Shown here in pieces: positions 13,001 to 25,300 of a stretch of 64,000 nt of DNA (position 1 is the first letter of the stretch; each line of letters opens with the position of its first letter). Position numbers and translations under genes: made by a program. The stretch comes from Trogon surrucura (Eukaryota; Chordata; Aves; Trogoniformes; Trogonidae): contig CM036620.1 in NCBI GenBank assembly GCA_020746105.1, positions 45,528,706-45,592,705 of the forward strand, written 5' to 3'. The notes beneath the pieces were generated by a model. The model searched no databases and was not told the DNA's origin. It saw only the letters and a list, made by a program, of their open reading frames with translations.

Positions 13001-15332
13001 CTGAGAGTGGTCCCACGGGAGACCACCAGCCACCGAGGCACAGTCCTGGTCCAAAGGTGGTCAGAGCATGGCAGCCAGGAGCACTGGGAATGTCTTCACT
13101 CACTACGTTTCTCCAGACCCTAATACCATCTCCCCCAGCATCAATCAAGTCACTTTCAGACTCTGCAAGCAAAATCAACCTTTGCTGCCAGCAGCTAAAA
13201 GTCACTGAGGCCCTTGGAGTCCCTGCTACTTTGGCTTTTATTTAGCTCAGGCAGCATGCTGAGGGGCAACCACAAAAAGCCCCGCGCGCAGGCATCTTGC
13301 CTAGCGAGCCCATCCCCTAGCTGAAAAGAAATGGATGTTAAACAGCACAAACAGAGGAAGAGCGATTTAAAGTTTTCACATCCTCCCTTCACTTCAAATA
13401 CCAGGCTGGGGTAATACAGGCCAGCCACTGCTCAGCCCCTGGGCAGGAACGGTGTCCAGCAATTTTGTAGTCTTCTCCCAGAAATTGAAATCCGAGGTGT
13501 GCTTACCCTGCAACTCACAGGGGCAAGGCTCAAAAGTGTGTATTTTCTGTTCATCTTCTACGTCTCAGTAGCCTTAACATTATCTCTGGGGTAGATATAA
13601 ACTTTTTTTTTAAACTTTGCTCATCTGTCAAGTCTCATTGCCTGACATCAAGGAGATCAATCTGCCTTCCTTAAACACAACTCCTGACTCTTTTGAGAAG
13701 CTTCCCTTTTTAGATGTTGGTCTCCTAAGCTCCTCTCCACAGCCTGTCTCCCCTGCTGCATCCTTCAAGAGATTTTTTCAAATCAGAACAGACAACCCGT
13801 ACAGGCTGACATGCTTTTTGCAGTGCTCGCTGCTCACGTCTGAATGTTACTACCCAATCTGCCTGCATTTTGGAGCAGCACAGTGGAGAACAATGGGGAC
13901 GAGAGGTGTCTGCTACATGTGTATAGGCATGCACCTTGGAAAGGACTCTTTTTCTGTAGTCAGTAAAAATGACATGGGTGAGGAAACTCGTAAACATTCC
14001 TGCCAGATAGTTTTAAGCACCAAGACCAGAAGATTTCTATGGGAGAAAAAAAAACATCAAAAGAAAGCAAGAAAAAACCAAAAAATCCCCCAGACGTTAT
14101 CAGAATCTGCCTTCTCTTTTGGACGTTTTTCCTCAGAAAGAAAACACTTTGGGTGTGTGAACGCATGACCTGCTCTCTCTCAAGTGCCAAATTCTCAGAA
14201 ACATCATTCATCTTACTAGACATTCTTTCTCCACCTGAGGTGATGTCCGTCAGTTTTGTGTGCCCGATGCTGCTAGTTGTGCCTTAACCTTAAAAAGTAG
14301 TTGAAGTAAAATGAATGTGGTGAAGCTCTAATAACACACAGTTATTTCAAGTTTTATAGGGAGTTACCCATTAGAGAAGACTGTGACCTGAAACAGCTCC
14401 CTTTGCTCTTCCCCAGTTTGCTGCGTCCCTCCCCCACCCCACCAAGGGATATGTAAAAGAACACCTTAGTTACATCAGTCTGAGCTAAAAGTGCATTTAA
14501 AAATCAATCCAGGTAATGCATAGGGGCTGCACACTTGAGGGCAGAATCTCAAATTGAAATACTTATTATCGAGCTGTAAAGCTGTGTTTTTGCAGACTGT
14601 CAGGAAGGCGTTACCTGAATGCCAATAGGGACGTCAAGCTCCATCTCTTTATAGACCTCAGGTCAGGAAAGGATGTGAGCACACCGTCAGCTTTAGCCCC
14701 CTGACTTAAAGGATAGTTAAGCACAGTATTTTACATTGTCATGGACAGGAAATATGTAGCACTGTAGTCACCTTAGCTGCAAGGGGAATACACACACTTA
14801 CTTAGACCAGCTAGCTAACTCACTGCAAAGTATGGTTATGACTTTTCTTGCACTCTAAGTTATGATCAACGGTAAAGAAAAGGAACTCGCTAGAAGCGAA
14901 CAATGGGATCAGTCTATCAAGGTTTTTATTCAAACCAAATGTATGAAGGTACCGTTTTATTATGCCTCATAGCAAGAACCGTCCCAGATGCCAGTGACCT
15001 TTCTGCAGGCTTAAGTCAGTCCTAGGGGGTCTAGGATAGCAAAGGTTCAACTCCAGTGATGTGTATCCTGCCGGGCAGTGCCCTGGCTCACCCATGCACG
15101 AGCAGCACGTCCAGCCAGGGTGATGAGCCAGCATCAGCAACGAAGGGAAGAGAAGCAGGGACATTCTATTTCCAGAGCCATCCTACCTGAACCAAGCCAT
15201 GGTATCGCCCCAGGAGAGGACAAGTGTCCCTCAGATGGAGATGGTCACCACAGCTCCCACTCTTCTCCACACAAAACGACCTGGGAGAGGCAGCTGTAGT
15301 GCTCCAAGACCCCATATTTTAGGAAAGGGGAG
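7096..15332. other. Gene-free DNA
   Basis: No recognisable exon, RNA gene or repeat was seen. Two longer open frames occur at 12756-13205 (minus, 149 codons) and 13617-14168 (plus, 183 codons). Neither shows a domain, repeat or motif that I recognise. By a rough estimate one or two frames of this size are expected by chance in 64 kb over six frames, so they are not called as genes. Confidence 0.55.
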
Positions 15333-15537
15333 TTTAGGTTAGATATCAGGAAACACTTCCTCACAAAGAGGGTGATCAGGCATTGGGATGCACTGCCCAG
15401 TGGTGCAGTCACGGTCCCTGGAGGCTGGATGTGGCACTTACTGCCATGGTCTGGCCAGTGTGGTGGTGTTGGGACATAGGCTGGACTTGATGATTTAAGA
15501 GATCTTTTCCAGCCTCAACAATTTTGTGATTCTATGA
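15333..15537 (+). mobile_element. CR1 LINE 3' end fragment
   Basis: The segment matches the terminal part of avian CR1 elements: the 'gatatcaggaaacacttcc' stretch, a diverged form of the 'ggctggacttgatgat' block, and a closing GATTCTATGA. It is 5'-truncated, as most CR1 copies are, and noticeably diverged, so it is an older insertion. No coding capacity remains. Confidence 0.85.
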
Positions 15538-18500
15538 AGGAGCAGAGACCCACAGCCCTGTCAGGTGAACAATGACCCATGCTGCTTCTGCCAATGTTCG
15601 TACCACTTCTGCCATGCAGCACTCTTGCTCACATCTCTTCAAATCCCCAGAGGGAAAGAGGCTGTGGAAGAGATGACCGGGACTGCAAGAAGAGATAGTG
15701 AGAGGATGCAAGAAAGCAGGGAGGGGAGGAAGAGGCAGCAGTCCAGACATACACCCGGAAATCACCAGAAGCCACCGCGCTGTGAAAGCTGATGCCAAGT
15801 TTCATTTTCAGAGTAGAGATGCTGACTCTCGGTGGGATATAGTCATCCTCCCTCAGATCCCCCAGGTTAGAGACTGTCTGTGGGACTCCCTGGACCAGAG
15901 GCTGGAGTTCTGCTGCATCAAGCCTACACAGTGATTTCAGTGTACTCCCATAAACTAACCACTTACGGTACTCTGCAGTGACCTCTTGGTGGTCAGGCAC
16001 ACTGGAAACATTTGCAAAACCGATCAGTTTGAAAAGACAATGACTCCAGTTAGCACAAGAGAAACATAGATTTTCAGCATACATGTTCTCTAGCCACTTT
16101 AAAAAGCTCCTTCAATTTAGAGCACGCTCATCTGACATGCTCAGGCTTATCCACCCTCTTTCTTACTCTGACTTTTTCTCCAAATCACAGGGAGGTTCTT
16201 TCCCTCCCTGTTTCCAGACAGCTTCCTTTGGTCTTGAAGGGCCTGGTACGTAACAGAGCAAACATTGTGCAAATGTGCAAACATGCGCTTCTTACATTCT
16301 CAGACTTCAACATAGCATCACAAATTTGTTTGGCTGTCAAGGACTTTCTAGTTTCCCCTGCCCGTTTCCTGAGGGCAAGTCTCCAAGCATCAGCCAGCAC
16401 TCTTTTAAGGTGTTTCTACACCTAAGTAGCTTCTGGTTTATCTCTTCTGGAAGACAGATAAGCAATGTTAGCAGCAATAAATATCCATATATACTAAAGC
16501 ATTCATGATATGGCCGACTAATTAGAGTGTGATACCCCCTGTTGTCACAGAAACACTTCTGCCCCATAAGACTTAAAACCAGAAAGAATAAATAGGATAT
16601 CCAGTACAATTAAGTATAGCCACCTTTGGAAAAGGGAATACATGGAATACAAAATCCTGGCATCTGAATGTGAAGCTCTTTAACAAGACTTGTCAGCGCT
16701 TCAAGAAATAAATATGAGAACTGTACCACAAAACACTAGATGCATTATTATTAGTATCTGTAATAACAGTACAAATATTAAAGTGTCATATTGTTTACAA
16801 CACAAAATTAAAATTTTCATTTTAATCAGTCCTGTTTACTCAGCAACATTCTGATTAGCAGTCAGAGTTGATTGAATAGTGGAGGAAAAATGCCCTGCTC
16901 ACAAGATATGCCACGGAAAAGATTTCAGCATGAGTCAACAAGCAGCAAGAGCAGAGTTATATAGCCAACTAAAGAATGTACCCAAGTCTCTGGCAAACCA
17001 AAACAACTTATGCCACTGAAGCGGAGATTTGAATGTATTTCGTTTCCTCTCCTCTGGTGCAAGAGCCCTTCTGAATATTTGCATGGCAGAAGTGAAATAC
17101 ACATTAGCTTGAAACAATGAAGGAATAGGGAGGTAGAAAGCACAGAATAAGAAATCCCAAGAAACCACAGGCAATTGCTTCTTTATTATGCATATTTTGC
17201 TGCTGGAGCACATTATTCTCATTCTCCTTAGGGGCACCGTTTGTTAAGAGCACAGTAAATAATGTCAACAACTAAAAATCCAGCACATCAAGCTTGAATT
17301 TTTTTTTTAGCCTCCTGTTTGTATGAGAGGGGGTGCCTTGACAAAGGTGAGATTTTCAAGCACAGACTTTGAAGTATACAAGACAGAAGTAGTTTCCCAT
17401 TTCAACTCCTACAGAATCACAGAATTATTAATTTCTCCTAAATGAAGAAAAAAATGGGGTAGAGACACAAAAACCCCACTGTAACTCATGCACCCTGTCA
17501 CATACACTCCCGTTTTAAGCGTTGCCCTTCTGCCGCACAGTTCGCAGAAAGATGGTGCCTTTCTTCTTCCTTACTCAGAGCAACAGGCGGCAGCCCTCCC
17601 GTCACAATTATCTGGTGGTGCCTTGCAGGCATGGAGCTGCCCAAGGCACCTCCCTCCTGGGATACCTCCTCAGAAGGGAAGGGGTTCAAAGCCCAGCGCA
17701 TCCCGGCCTTTGAAGCACTCAGATGATGTAAATCCATTGCTCCTGGAGATGAGCAGTGTTAGGAAGCAAGCTACTGTGATTAAGCTCCTACTGCAGGAAA
17801 ATAAAAAGAAAAAAAGAAAAAAAAAAAACAAAAGCTGCACTCTTCCATATCTTGATTAACTACATGCTTCATTAAAGCTTTCACTGCTGTTTAACTGAGC
17901 TGTAAATGCCAGGAAGATGTTGGGTTTTTGAACGAGGCAGAGACAGTTACAAATCCTTTTTTTGCCTTCCCTTTTTTCCCCTCATTTCCTTCAAGCCAGA
18001 GAAAGTAAACAGGTAAGTGTAAAAGGAAGGGAACATGGATTTAAAGGTTTTGTATAGGGCTTCTTAGACAGTCAGGTCTGTTTAATGCTTTTCCACTGTG
18101 TGCCTTTTAGTTCCCAAGGCTAAGAACATGGAGCAGATGCAGACTATGCACTTGAAACAAATTTTACCCCTCTGTTCTCAAATCAGAGAGTTTTACATTA
18201 CATAAACCTGGATTTTAAAGGGAAGGGAGAGAGAAATCTGCTAAAAGAGGCTTTAGTGGTGCAAACCCTTTGAGCCATCACCACTGAAGAGAGAAAGAGT
18301 TGGTACCTCACACTTTCAGCCCTCTATTATATAAATCCTTTTCTTACCTACAACCGAGAAGAAACAGCTGCAAATAAATGGCCTTTCAGCTGTGGTCAGT
18401 TCTGTACTTCATCTTTGAGTGTTCCCAGTGTAGCAGAAAGCCAAGCCAACCCTGCTGGATTACTAAAGAGTACTGCTCACTGCTCCTTCATGAGCCTCAC

Positions 18501-19653
18501 GCCGCTCAACAGAAGCTTCCAGGCTCCCTGCAGCCCACCTGCTCCTCACAGCTGCACCTCGTAAACTTCTCCCAGGCCCCCGGGGTGGGACCCACCCCCC
18601 TGTAATTGCTGCTGCAGGGTGATCAGGTGAGGCCTCTGCGTGTTGTCCCACCTCACTTACATAAAGACTCCCATCACCCAGCTTCAGAGAGAAAAGCAAA
18701 GAGTGGTGAGTCAGAATTTTTACCTTGCTTGTTCTCAACTGCTTAAAATCCCTACGAGATTGATTTTGGTAGCTGAAGAACTAAAGCAGCTTCTGCAGTT
18801 ACGTACATAGAGCTTTCAGGCTGAGTGATGCAGCAAAAGAGCTTTTATTGCCAATGTGATCACTGGCCGTTTGGAAATCAGAACAATTGTACTGGTCACA
18901 GCGTACTTTTTGTTATCTTTGTGAAAATATTCCTAATATACAAAGCAATAAAATGCTCAGTCAGTGATCAAAGCTTCACAGATGGAGATTACGCTGTCAT
19001 TCAGTTTGCCAGCCTGTGAAACCACCCTTTCTTAAACGAAATTTATGTAAATAAGATTGCCAGTTTCTTGGGTTTTCTGACAGGGGAATGGAATAATACT
19101 TAGAAGGAAAATCTAGATGATAGCAAGATTTAGATGTAACCTTTAAGATAGTTATATTGAACTGGATAGGATCTCAGCATTTTATCTGAATGTGATTTCT
19201 TCCTCCAGTTAATGCTCCTCAGTAACTAGCAAAGTGCTCCCGATTCTTCTTTCCCCTTCCTGTACTGGGTTTTTCAGGCAATCCCTAACGAAGCCTCAGC
19301 CCGCAGTCACCTCCCTTTCCCCCCCGGAAGGCTGGATGGGTGGAAACAAAAAGTTCTGCACCAGGAGCAGAGCAACTTCATGCTGGATGGGTGCCTGCTG
19401 GATGGAAGGCAACTTGAGAAGAAATGACCCAGGAATTCACATGGACAAGAGACGAAGAGCCCTGGCAAGAGAGAAGGCTCTACTAGAAAGTGTGTAGCCA
19501 GCAGGTCAACAGAAGTGATTACTCATGCTCCTCTATTCAGCTTATGTAAGACCACACAGGAAGTAGTCTCATCTTTGGGCTCCGCAGTACGAGACAGGCA
19601 GCGAGGGGACACTAAGCACCTGATGCACGAGAAAGGATGAGAGCACGGCATTT
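15538..19653. other. Gene-free DNA
   Basis: No gene or recognisable repeat was seen. An A-rich purine tract lies at about 17800-17830 and a GC-richer patch at about 18480-18620. The 151-codon frame at 15629-16084 (minus) has no recognisable motif and overlaps other frames. Confidence 0.5.
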
Positions 19654-19985
19654 TTTCAGCCTGGAGAAGAACAGGTTAAAGGTGGGGGGAACCTAACTAC
19701 CGACTTCAGCTACCTAAGGGGCGGTTATAGAGAAGACGAACAGACTGTTTTCAGACATGTACAACAAAAACAGTGGGAGGCAACAGACATGAAATGTAGC
19801 AATGGAAATTCTGACTGAAATAAAAAGACACAGTGAGGGTCAAGTTTTGGAAAGGATGACCAGAAAGGCCGCAGAATCTGTTCTTGTAGGGACTCACCTG
19901 GACAACTTGTAAGCCAACAGTGCTTTCACAGCAAGGGTTAAGACTGAGTGTCCTCAAGAGGTCCTTCCAGCCCAAATGGTTCTAT
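19654..19985 (+). mobile_element. Diverged CR1 LINE fragment
   Basis: The segment opens with the CR1 block 'cagcctggagaagaac'. It keeps the spacing of the CR1 reverse-transcriptase C-terminus and 3' UTR and ends with 'gaggtccttccagccc' followed by a degraded tail. Many substitutions and small gaps separate it from younger copies in this window, so it is old. It lies about 750 bp beyond the distal DCTD polyadenylation signal. Confidence 0.7.
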
Positions 19986-20760
19986 TTGTCTTGAGCTTCA
20001 GGAGCAGAAACACAGTTTATTGTTATTTACCTGTTTACTTTGTTACTTCTAGTAATTAATCCTTATTTGGAAGTCAAAGCACTATCTCTTCAACTATTAA
20101 AACAAAAAAAAAAGCTAGAAGCATACAGATTTCTAGGCAAGCACACAAAGTAAGGGTCAAACCTTCTTTAAGATTTGCTCTAAAACGTTAACCTCAAACT
20201 AAGCACACGCTCTCTCAATAGTTGTGCATGTGCTTTTTCTCTTCCCTTAAAGTTGCCCTGGAAATCAGAGAGCCCACTTACTAACCTGAGTCAACTGACA
20301 ATTACTCTGAAAGCATGGATACGTGCCTCTATCAGACCAAATAACTCATTGGAAGAAATCTAAAACCCTGTTACGTTCTCCAGCACTGCTCTTTTGTTAC
20401 ACAAACAGGAAAGTCCTAGGGAAAAAAAAGAATCATTATAAAACAGAGTACACTCCTAAAAACACCTGGGCATCAGTTAAAAAATGCCTTTTAAGTTTTT
20501 AAGTACATTATACATTGCCATTATCCAGAGCCGACATAACAATACTTAAAAGTAACTAGAATCGCAACGCATATATTTTTTTAAGTCTGCACTTAGATCA
20601 GGAATTATCTATGAAGAAAACAGCAATTTTACTGCCAAAACCTAAAATTCTTCTCTACACTCTGTCCCACTGTCAGACCAGACCAGGATAAATCAAAATG
20701 CTTCTACTTATTAATTCAGGCCAAAAAAAAAAAGATGTGCATAAGCTGTTTTAGTGACAT

Positions 20761-20766
20761 TTTATT
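20761..20766 (-). terminator. DCTD: Distal polyadenylation signal of DCTD (candidate)
   Basis: The minus strand reads AATAAA here. Roughly 20-30 bases further on it runs into a T-rich stretch (A-run on the plus strand at 20723-20733), which fits a downstream U-rich element. Cleavage would fall near 20740. Confidence 0.5.
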
Positions 20767-21841
20767 AAAGTAATTTTTCAGGTTTTACCCTCCCGCTCCA
20801 CATATGTGTCAATTTCTTCTTTTGGCAGCAAGCCACAGACCAATTTCGAGGTGGAAAACAGTTGTAGGAAAAAAAGAAGTCAGAAATTACTTTATAAATG
20901 GACACATCTTACAATACATTACAATGCTCTCTTTAGTAGCCAAATGGTTCATGAACATTACACTTTATGTAATATCACAAATGCACAAAATATGCTTTGC
21001 ATATGATTGCAAAACCAGTAGCACTCTGGAGCCAAGCACACGGCTTAGTATTATAATAATGAGTCTACTTCAATGTAGTGGATTTTAATAAGACTTTAAT
21101 AATACTGGTATGAAGCCAAATTACATAATGTCCCAAAATATGAAATAAAGCTTTTACAGAGAAAATAAAAGCTCATTGAAGTATAGCCACATAAAAAAAA
21201 AAAACAACCAAAACAACCACCAATCTAAACAAGCCATTAGGCATATTTAATTTAAAAAAATCAAATTAGAGAAAAGGAACTCAAATCTATTCCCAGATCT
21301 CAAGATAAAATTAAAAAGGATATTATTTTAGGCAACATTTATGAAATGAAGGTACTACGCCAGCTCTGGGAAACAAGCTAACACCATAATTACCTCTTTT
21401 GGCACACATAGGGATATGGGTTGACTATCTCCAATTTCTCTCAAAGGACAAAAAATGATTCAGTTACCTTACAGGTCGATTTTAAGACTGGGCTATGTTG
21501 GATTGTCTAGGAACAGCTTAGACCAAAAAAAAAAAAAATTTTCTTATACACATGAAAACCAACTCCATTTAAGAGTCCCAAAGCTAAAGAGCCCCTCCAA
21601 TTCTGGAGCCCTGGGGAAAACAAAGACCTGAAAGCACCCGCAAGGCCTGGTCCAGCACGCTCAGAACAACTTTCTCTCTCACTCGTCCCCGTGTACAACT
21701 GCCAGATAATTAAACGAAAAATCAGTATTTGTTGGGTAACGCATGCAGGCTATCACACATCCTTTAAGCTGTATAACCTTTTAAATATTAGTGTTAGGCT
21801 AGTCGAAAGATCAGTGTTTGCGCACATAACATTTTTTGTCC

Positions 21842-21847
21842 TTTATT
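21842..21847 (-). terminator. DCTD: Proximal polyadenylation signal of DCTD (candidate)
   Basis: The minus strand reads AATAAA about 420 bases after the stop codon. A GT-containing stretch (TGTTATGTG) follows within about 30 bases. It could give a short 3' UTR isoform. Confidence 0.45.
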
Positions 21848-22265
21848 AGGATCAACTGTTTAGATCCACGTATCCAACAGAGAGATCAACATATATTAGC
21901 ATCTTCCAACGTACTACTGGTTACTGTTAAACTCAGTCCAAATCAATGCTGACAGCCCATCAGGGCATGTGGTGACGAATACAGCAAGAATCAGAACAGT
22001 TTTCTTTACACACATTATATTGTCTCATCTCCAAGTCTCTAGGCTTTTAAAGGAGTTTTGATAAAGGCATTAAAAAATTTTAAGTAGATTTAGATTTCGC
22101 ATGACAAGATGAAGTGAGGGGGACGTTTTATGCCTTAGATTTCTTAAAAGTCTACTTTAGCTACAGAAGCCATTAAGAAGTTGCAAGTAACTTCAAGACG
22201 AAAGGCATTAGCAGCTTTTTAGAAAAGGATAATCACACTCTTCTAGAGACTTAATGAGACTTAAT

Positions 22266-22344
22266 TCACAGAAGCTTTTGACTTGGTCTGCTGTTAATTG
22301 AATCAAAGTCAATGATGATCTTGTTACACTTTGGCTTGAACTCC
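22266..22344 (-). CDS. DCTD: DCTD coding exon 6 and stop
   Basis: 79 nt: the last base of R165, residues 166-190 ([19 protein letters not shown] then PSQKLL) and a TGA stop at 22268-22266. The C-terminus matches the mammalian end apart from conservative changes and a final L in place of Q. Confidence 0.96.
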
Positions 22345-25300
22345 CTAAAATAAAGAAAAAAAACCCATATATTAGTTAGTGAGTGGTTAAAACATTTTGC
22401 TTGCGTTAGCTCCAGCTAAATTTTTGAAGGAATAAAACAACCAAAACCTCCTTGGATTCACATAGTTTTCATCTCTATGGGAGCCAATTAGAGAGCACCA
22501 CACTGAGAGAAACCTGGACAAGAAAGACTAACACAAGAAAGACACACGGGGTGGGTTAGCCTGTACATTCTTCGGCTATTGGAGTTCATAAATTACCCAA
22601 GAGTCAAAGGACTTTTAACAATTTAGCTGCAGGTGGTGGCATGTTACCAGGACTGGGATTTTTTGATCATATGTATTTATATTTCAAATATTTTTAATAT
22701 ATATTTACAGATACACATATATGTATTCATAAAAGTATTTTAATATACTGTATATGCATTATATGTACACAAAAGATACTGGGAACACATTTTGACAAAC
22801 ATTTTGATCACTTTTTTCCTGACAAGTTTTCAAAGAACACTTTCAAACTTTGCCTCAGTATATTAAAATATTTTTTGTGCTTGGGGAATAGATCACATCA
22901 TGCATCATATTGGGGAAAAACCAAAGCAGTTAAGAGGAAATAATTTAAAAACTGTAACTTTAGAACTGAAAAATTAATACTGCCACAAAACGTTTCCTTT
23001 TATTATCATTAGAGCATCTGCTACAGCAATTAGCAAGGAAGGTATTTGGGGACTGAGCATATATTTTCCAGTCTACCAGTAAACAAAGGATTATGCAAAT
23101 AGTGTGGATTTAGTGCCTAATTAAGCTCTGCAGTTCAGTTCAAGAGATTCATTAAGTACCACCTACATCCTTAACAATCAATACAAGAATGAATAACAGT
23201 CAACACAGAAAAGCACATGCTGCTGACCACAGAAACTCTGAATACTTTGTCCAGAATAGCAATTTGAAATGCAAGAAACACTTCTCACCCTGGAGGAGTT
23301 ACAAGATTTAACTTACAAGAGAATGATTTATGCTGCTTAGTCAAACAGTCTTAGTAGACAGGAAATACACTGAAGGACTAAAACTGAATTTCAAGCACTG
23401 CTGTGTTTTTTCATAGATGTTTCTTAGCCCAGTAGGTACCTTTCATCCTAAAATTTTATCTGTCAGAATTGTTATGTTTGCAAATTTTTCGAAGTCTTTA
23501 TATTTATATTAATAGTGTAAAACTTTTTAGAGTTGCAAAGCCTCCCTGACTGCATAATTAGCCTCACCCACAGCGTGTTACTGCTATCAAACTAACAGAT
23601 TGTCTCGAGGTATCTCTGTCAGTGTCTTTTAAAAATCCACTCTTCAAACATTTTTTCAGATTCTCATTACTTTAAAGCAATTATTCCAAGTTTTATCCTT
23701 TTTCTCACAAGAAAAGCAGACCAAAAAAGACTGGACAGCTATAGGCACCAAGAACGAACTTATGGGTGCCTGGTTTGACACCTTCCCAAACTGACTGCAA
23801 CAAAATCACTGATCATAGAATCATAGAATGGCCTGGGCTGGAAGGGACCTTAGAGATCATTTTAATCCAACCTCCCTGTTGTGGGCAGGGACGCCACCTC
23901 TCGACTAGGTCAGGCAACACGTGAGAACCGAACAGGAATTGAACCCGTGACCTTCGGTGTTTCAAGCACCAACGCTCAACCCACTGAGCTAAACCAGCCC
24001 TCAAAAGGATAGTAATGTTTCAGAAAGGATCAGGTAATCCACAAAAGAAAAATAACTGGCCATTTCAGTCCAACTCATATGATCACAGGATAATTCAGGT
24101 TGTAAGGGACCTCAGGAGATCATCTCACCTAACTTTCTGTTTGAAGCAGGGCCAGCGATGACTCTCCTGAGTACAATGTAACAAATAACCATCACATTTG
24201 CAATTTCACTTGCAGTCCAGGAATGAAATGAATATTCCAAACGGACCATTTTCTCATATAAACATTTGGAAATTGAAATTTAACCATACACAAGGCAAAG
24301 AGAATGGCGTAACAGTCTGTGAATCCAGTATCTTTTACAGGCACACAGAGCAAGCCATCTACAAACACCACCAAAGAATAAAACCCTGCACGATCTAAAT
24401 AAGAAAATCTTTTGCCCTGAAGTTGGTCTTTCACACACCATTTTATTTCTTTCCAAAAAAGAGAAAAAAAAGATTAATCCTTTTATATACAGATAAGTTC
24501 TCTTACCTGTATATAACACCTGCTAAATCAAACATCCGCCGTGCAGCTGTCATTTCTGTAGTGTCATGATACTTGTCAGACATAAAAATAACCTCCTTTA
24601 TGCCTAAAAAAAGGCATATAGAAAAATGTTAGAATTACACTGAAAAAAACCCCACCAGTATTGCCTGATGCACAAAAATCAGAAAAGGCAGCATTCCTCC
24701 ACATGCTTGAGAAGTCCTTGGTACACCTCTACTTCCCAAAATACTACAAATTGCACTTGAAAATAAGGCTATGTAAGGCAGAGCTGTTTTGGAAGACATT
24801 TCTTTCAAAAATGCTGGAAAATGTTTTTCTCTGCTTTCCCCTACGTTTAACTCAGAAACCAAAAACTTGTAGGCAAAACTACAACACAGACAGACTAGAA
24901 ATTAAGCATTTTTGCAGAAGTAGTTGAAAACTTACCTTTCTGCCCCCCCTAATATAGATAAAATTCCTCACAAAGAAATTAAACCCCAAATCCTATTCCC
25001 CTTCGAAATGCATAGCTATAAAAGGATGCCTTTTTTCTTTTGTCTTGTTTCACAAATAACTCCCAGTCCCAGGTTCAAATCCTCATAATCACACGCTGTC
25101 TCGAATTGTTGAATGATCTATGCCTAAATTACTTAGGCAGGGAAGAAGTGTAAAGATTCACCCGAGAGAATTCACGAGCATTTTAGAGCCTATCAACATC
25201 TGATTATATTTACCAGACAACATGATTATCAATACACTGCAATTTAGTGCTGGTCTAAGCGCATCGGAAAAAGGTTGACTACATTGAGAACAAGCAGCCA

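Larger units (their letters stand above)
20740..22265 (-). other. DCTD: DCTD 3' untranslated region (inferred extent)
   Basis: This is the sequence after the DCTD stop codon on the minus strand. Two canonical AATAAA signals lie in it. Use of the distal one, followed by a U-rich stretch, would give a 3' UTR of about 1.5 kb; use of the proximal one would give about 0.44 kb. The region is AT-rich and carries no competing open frame or repeat that I recognise. The far boundary is inference, since no transcript evidence is available. Confidence 0.55.

Noticed and set aside
12756-13205. 149-codon minus-strand frame with a hydrophobic stretch that could look like a membrane protein
   Set aside because: Only one hydrophobic segment, no family motif, no neighbouring exon or promoter, and one or two such frames are expected by chance.
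13617-14168. 183-codon open frame on the plus strand
   Set aside because: No recognisable domain, an Asn/Lys/Ser-rich tail from A-rich DNA, overlapping frames on the other strand, and a length within chance expectation for the window by rough estimate.
17412-17440. ACAGAATCACAGAATTATT string resembling a CR1 tail
   Set aside because: Too short, and the sequence next to it does not continue into CR1.
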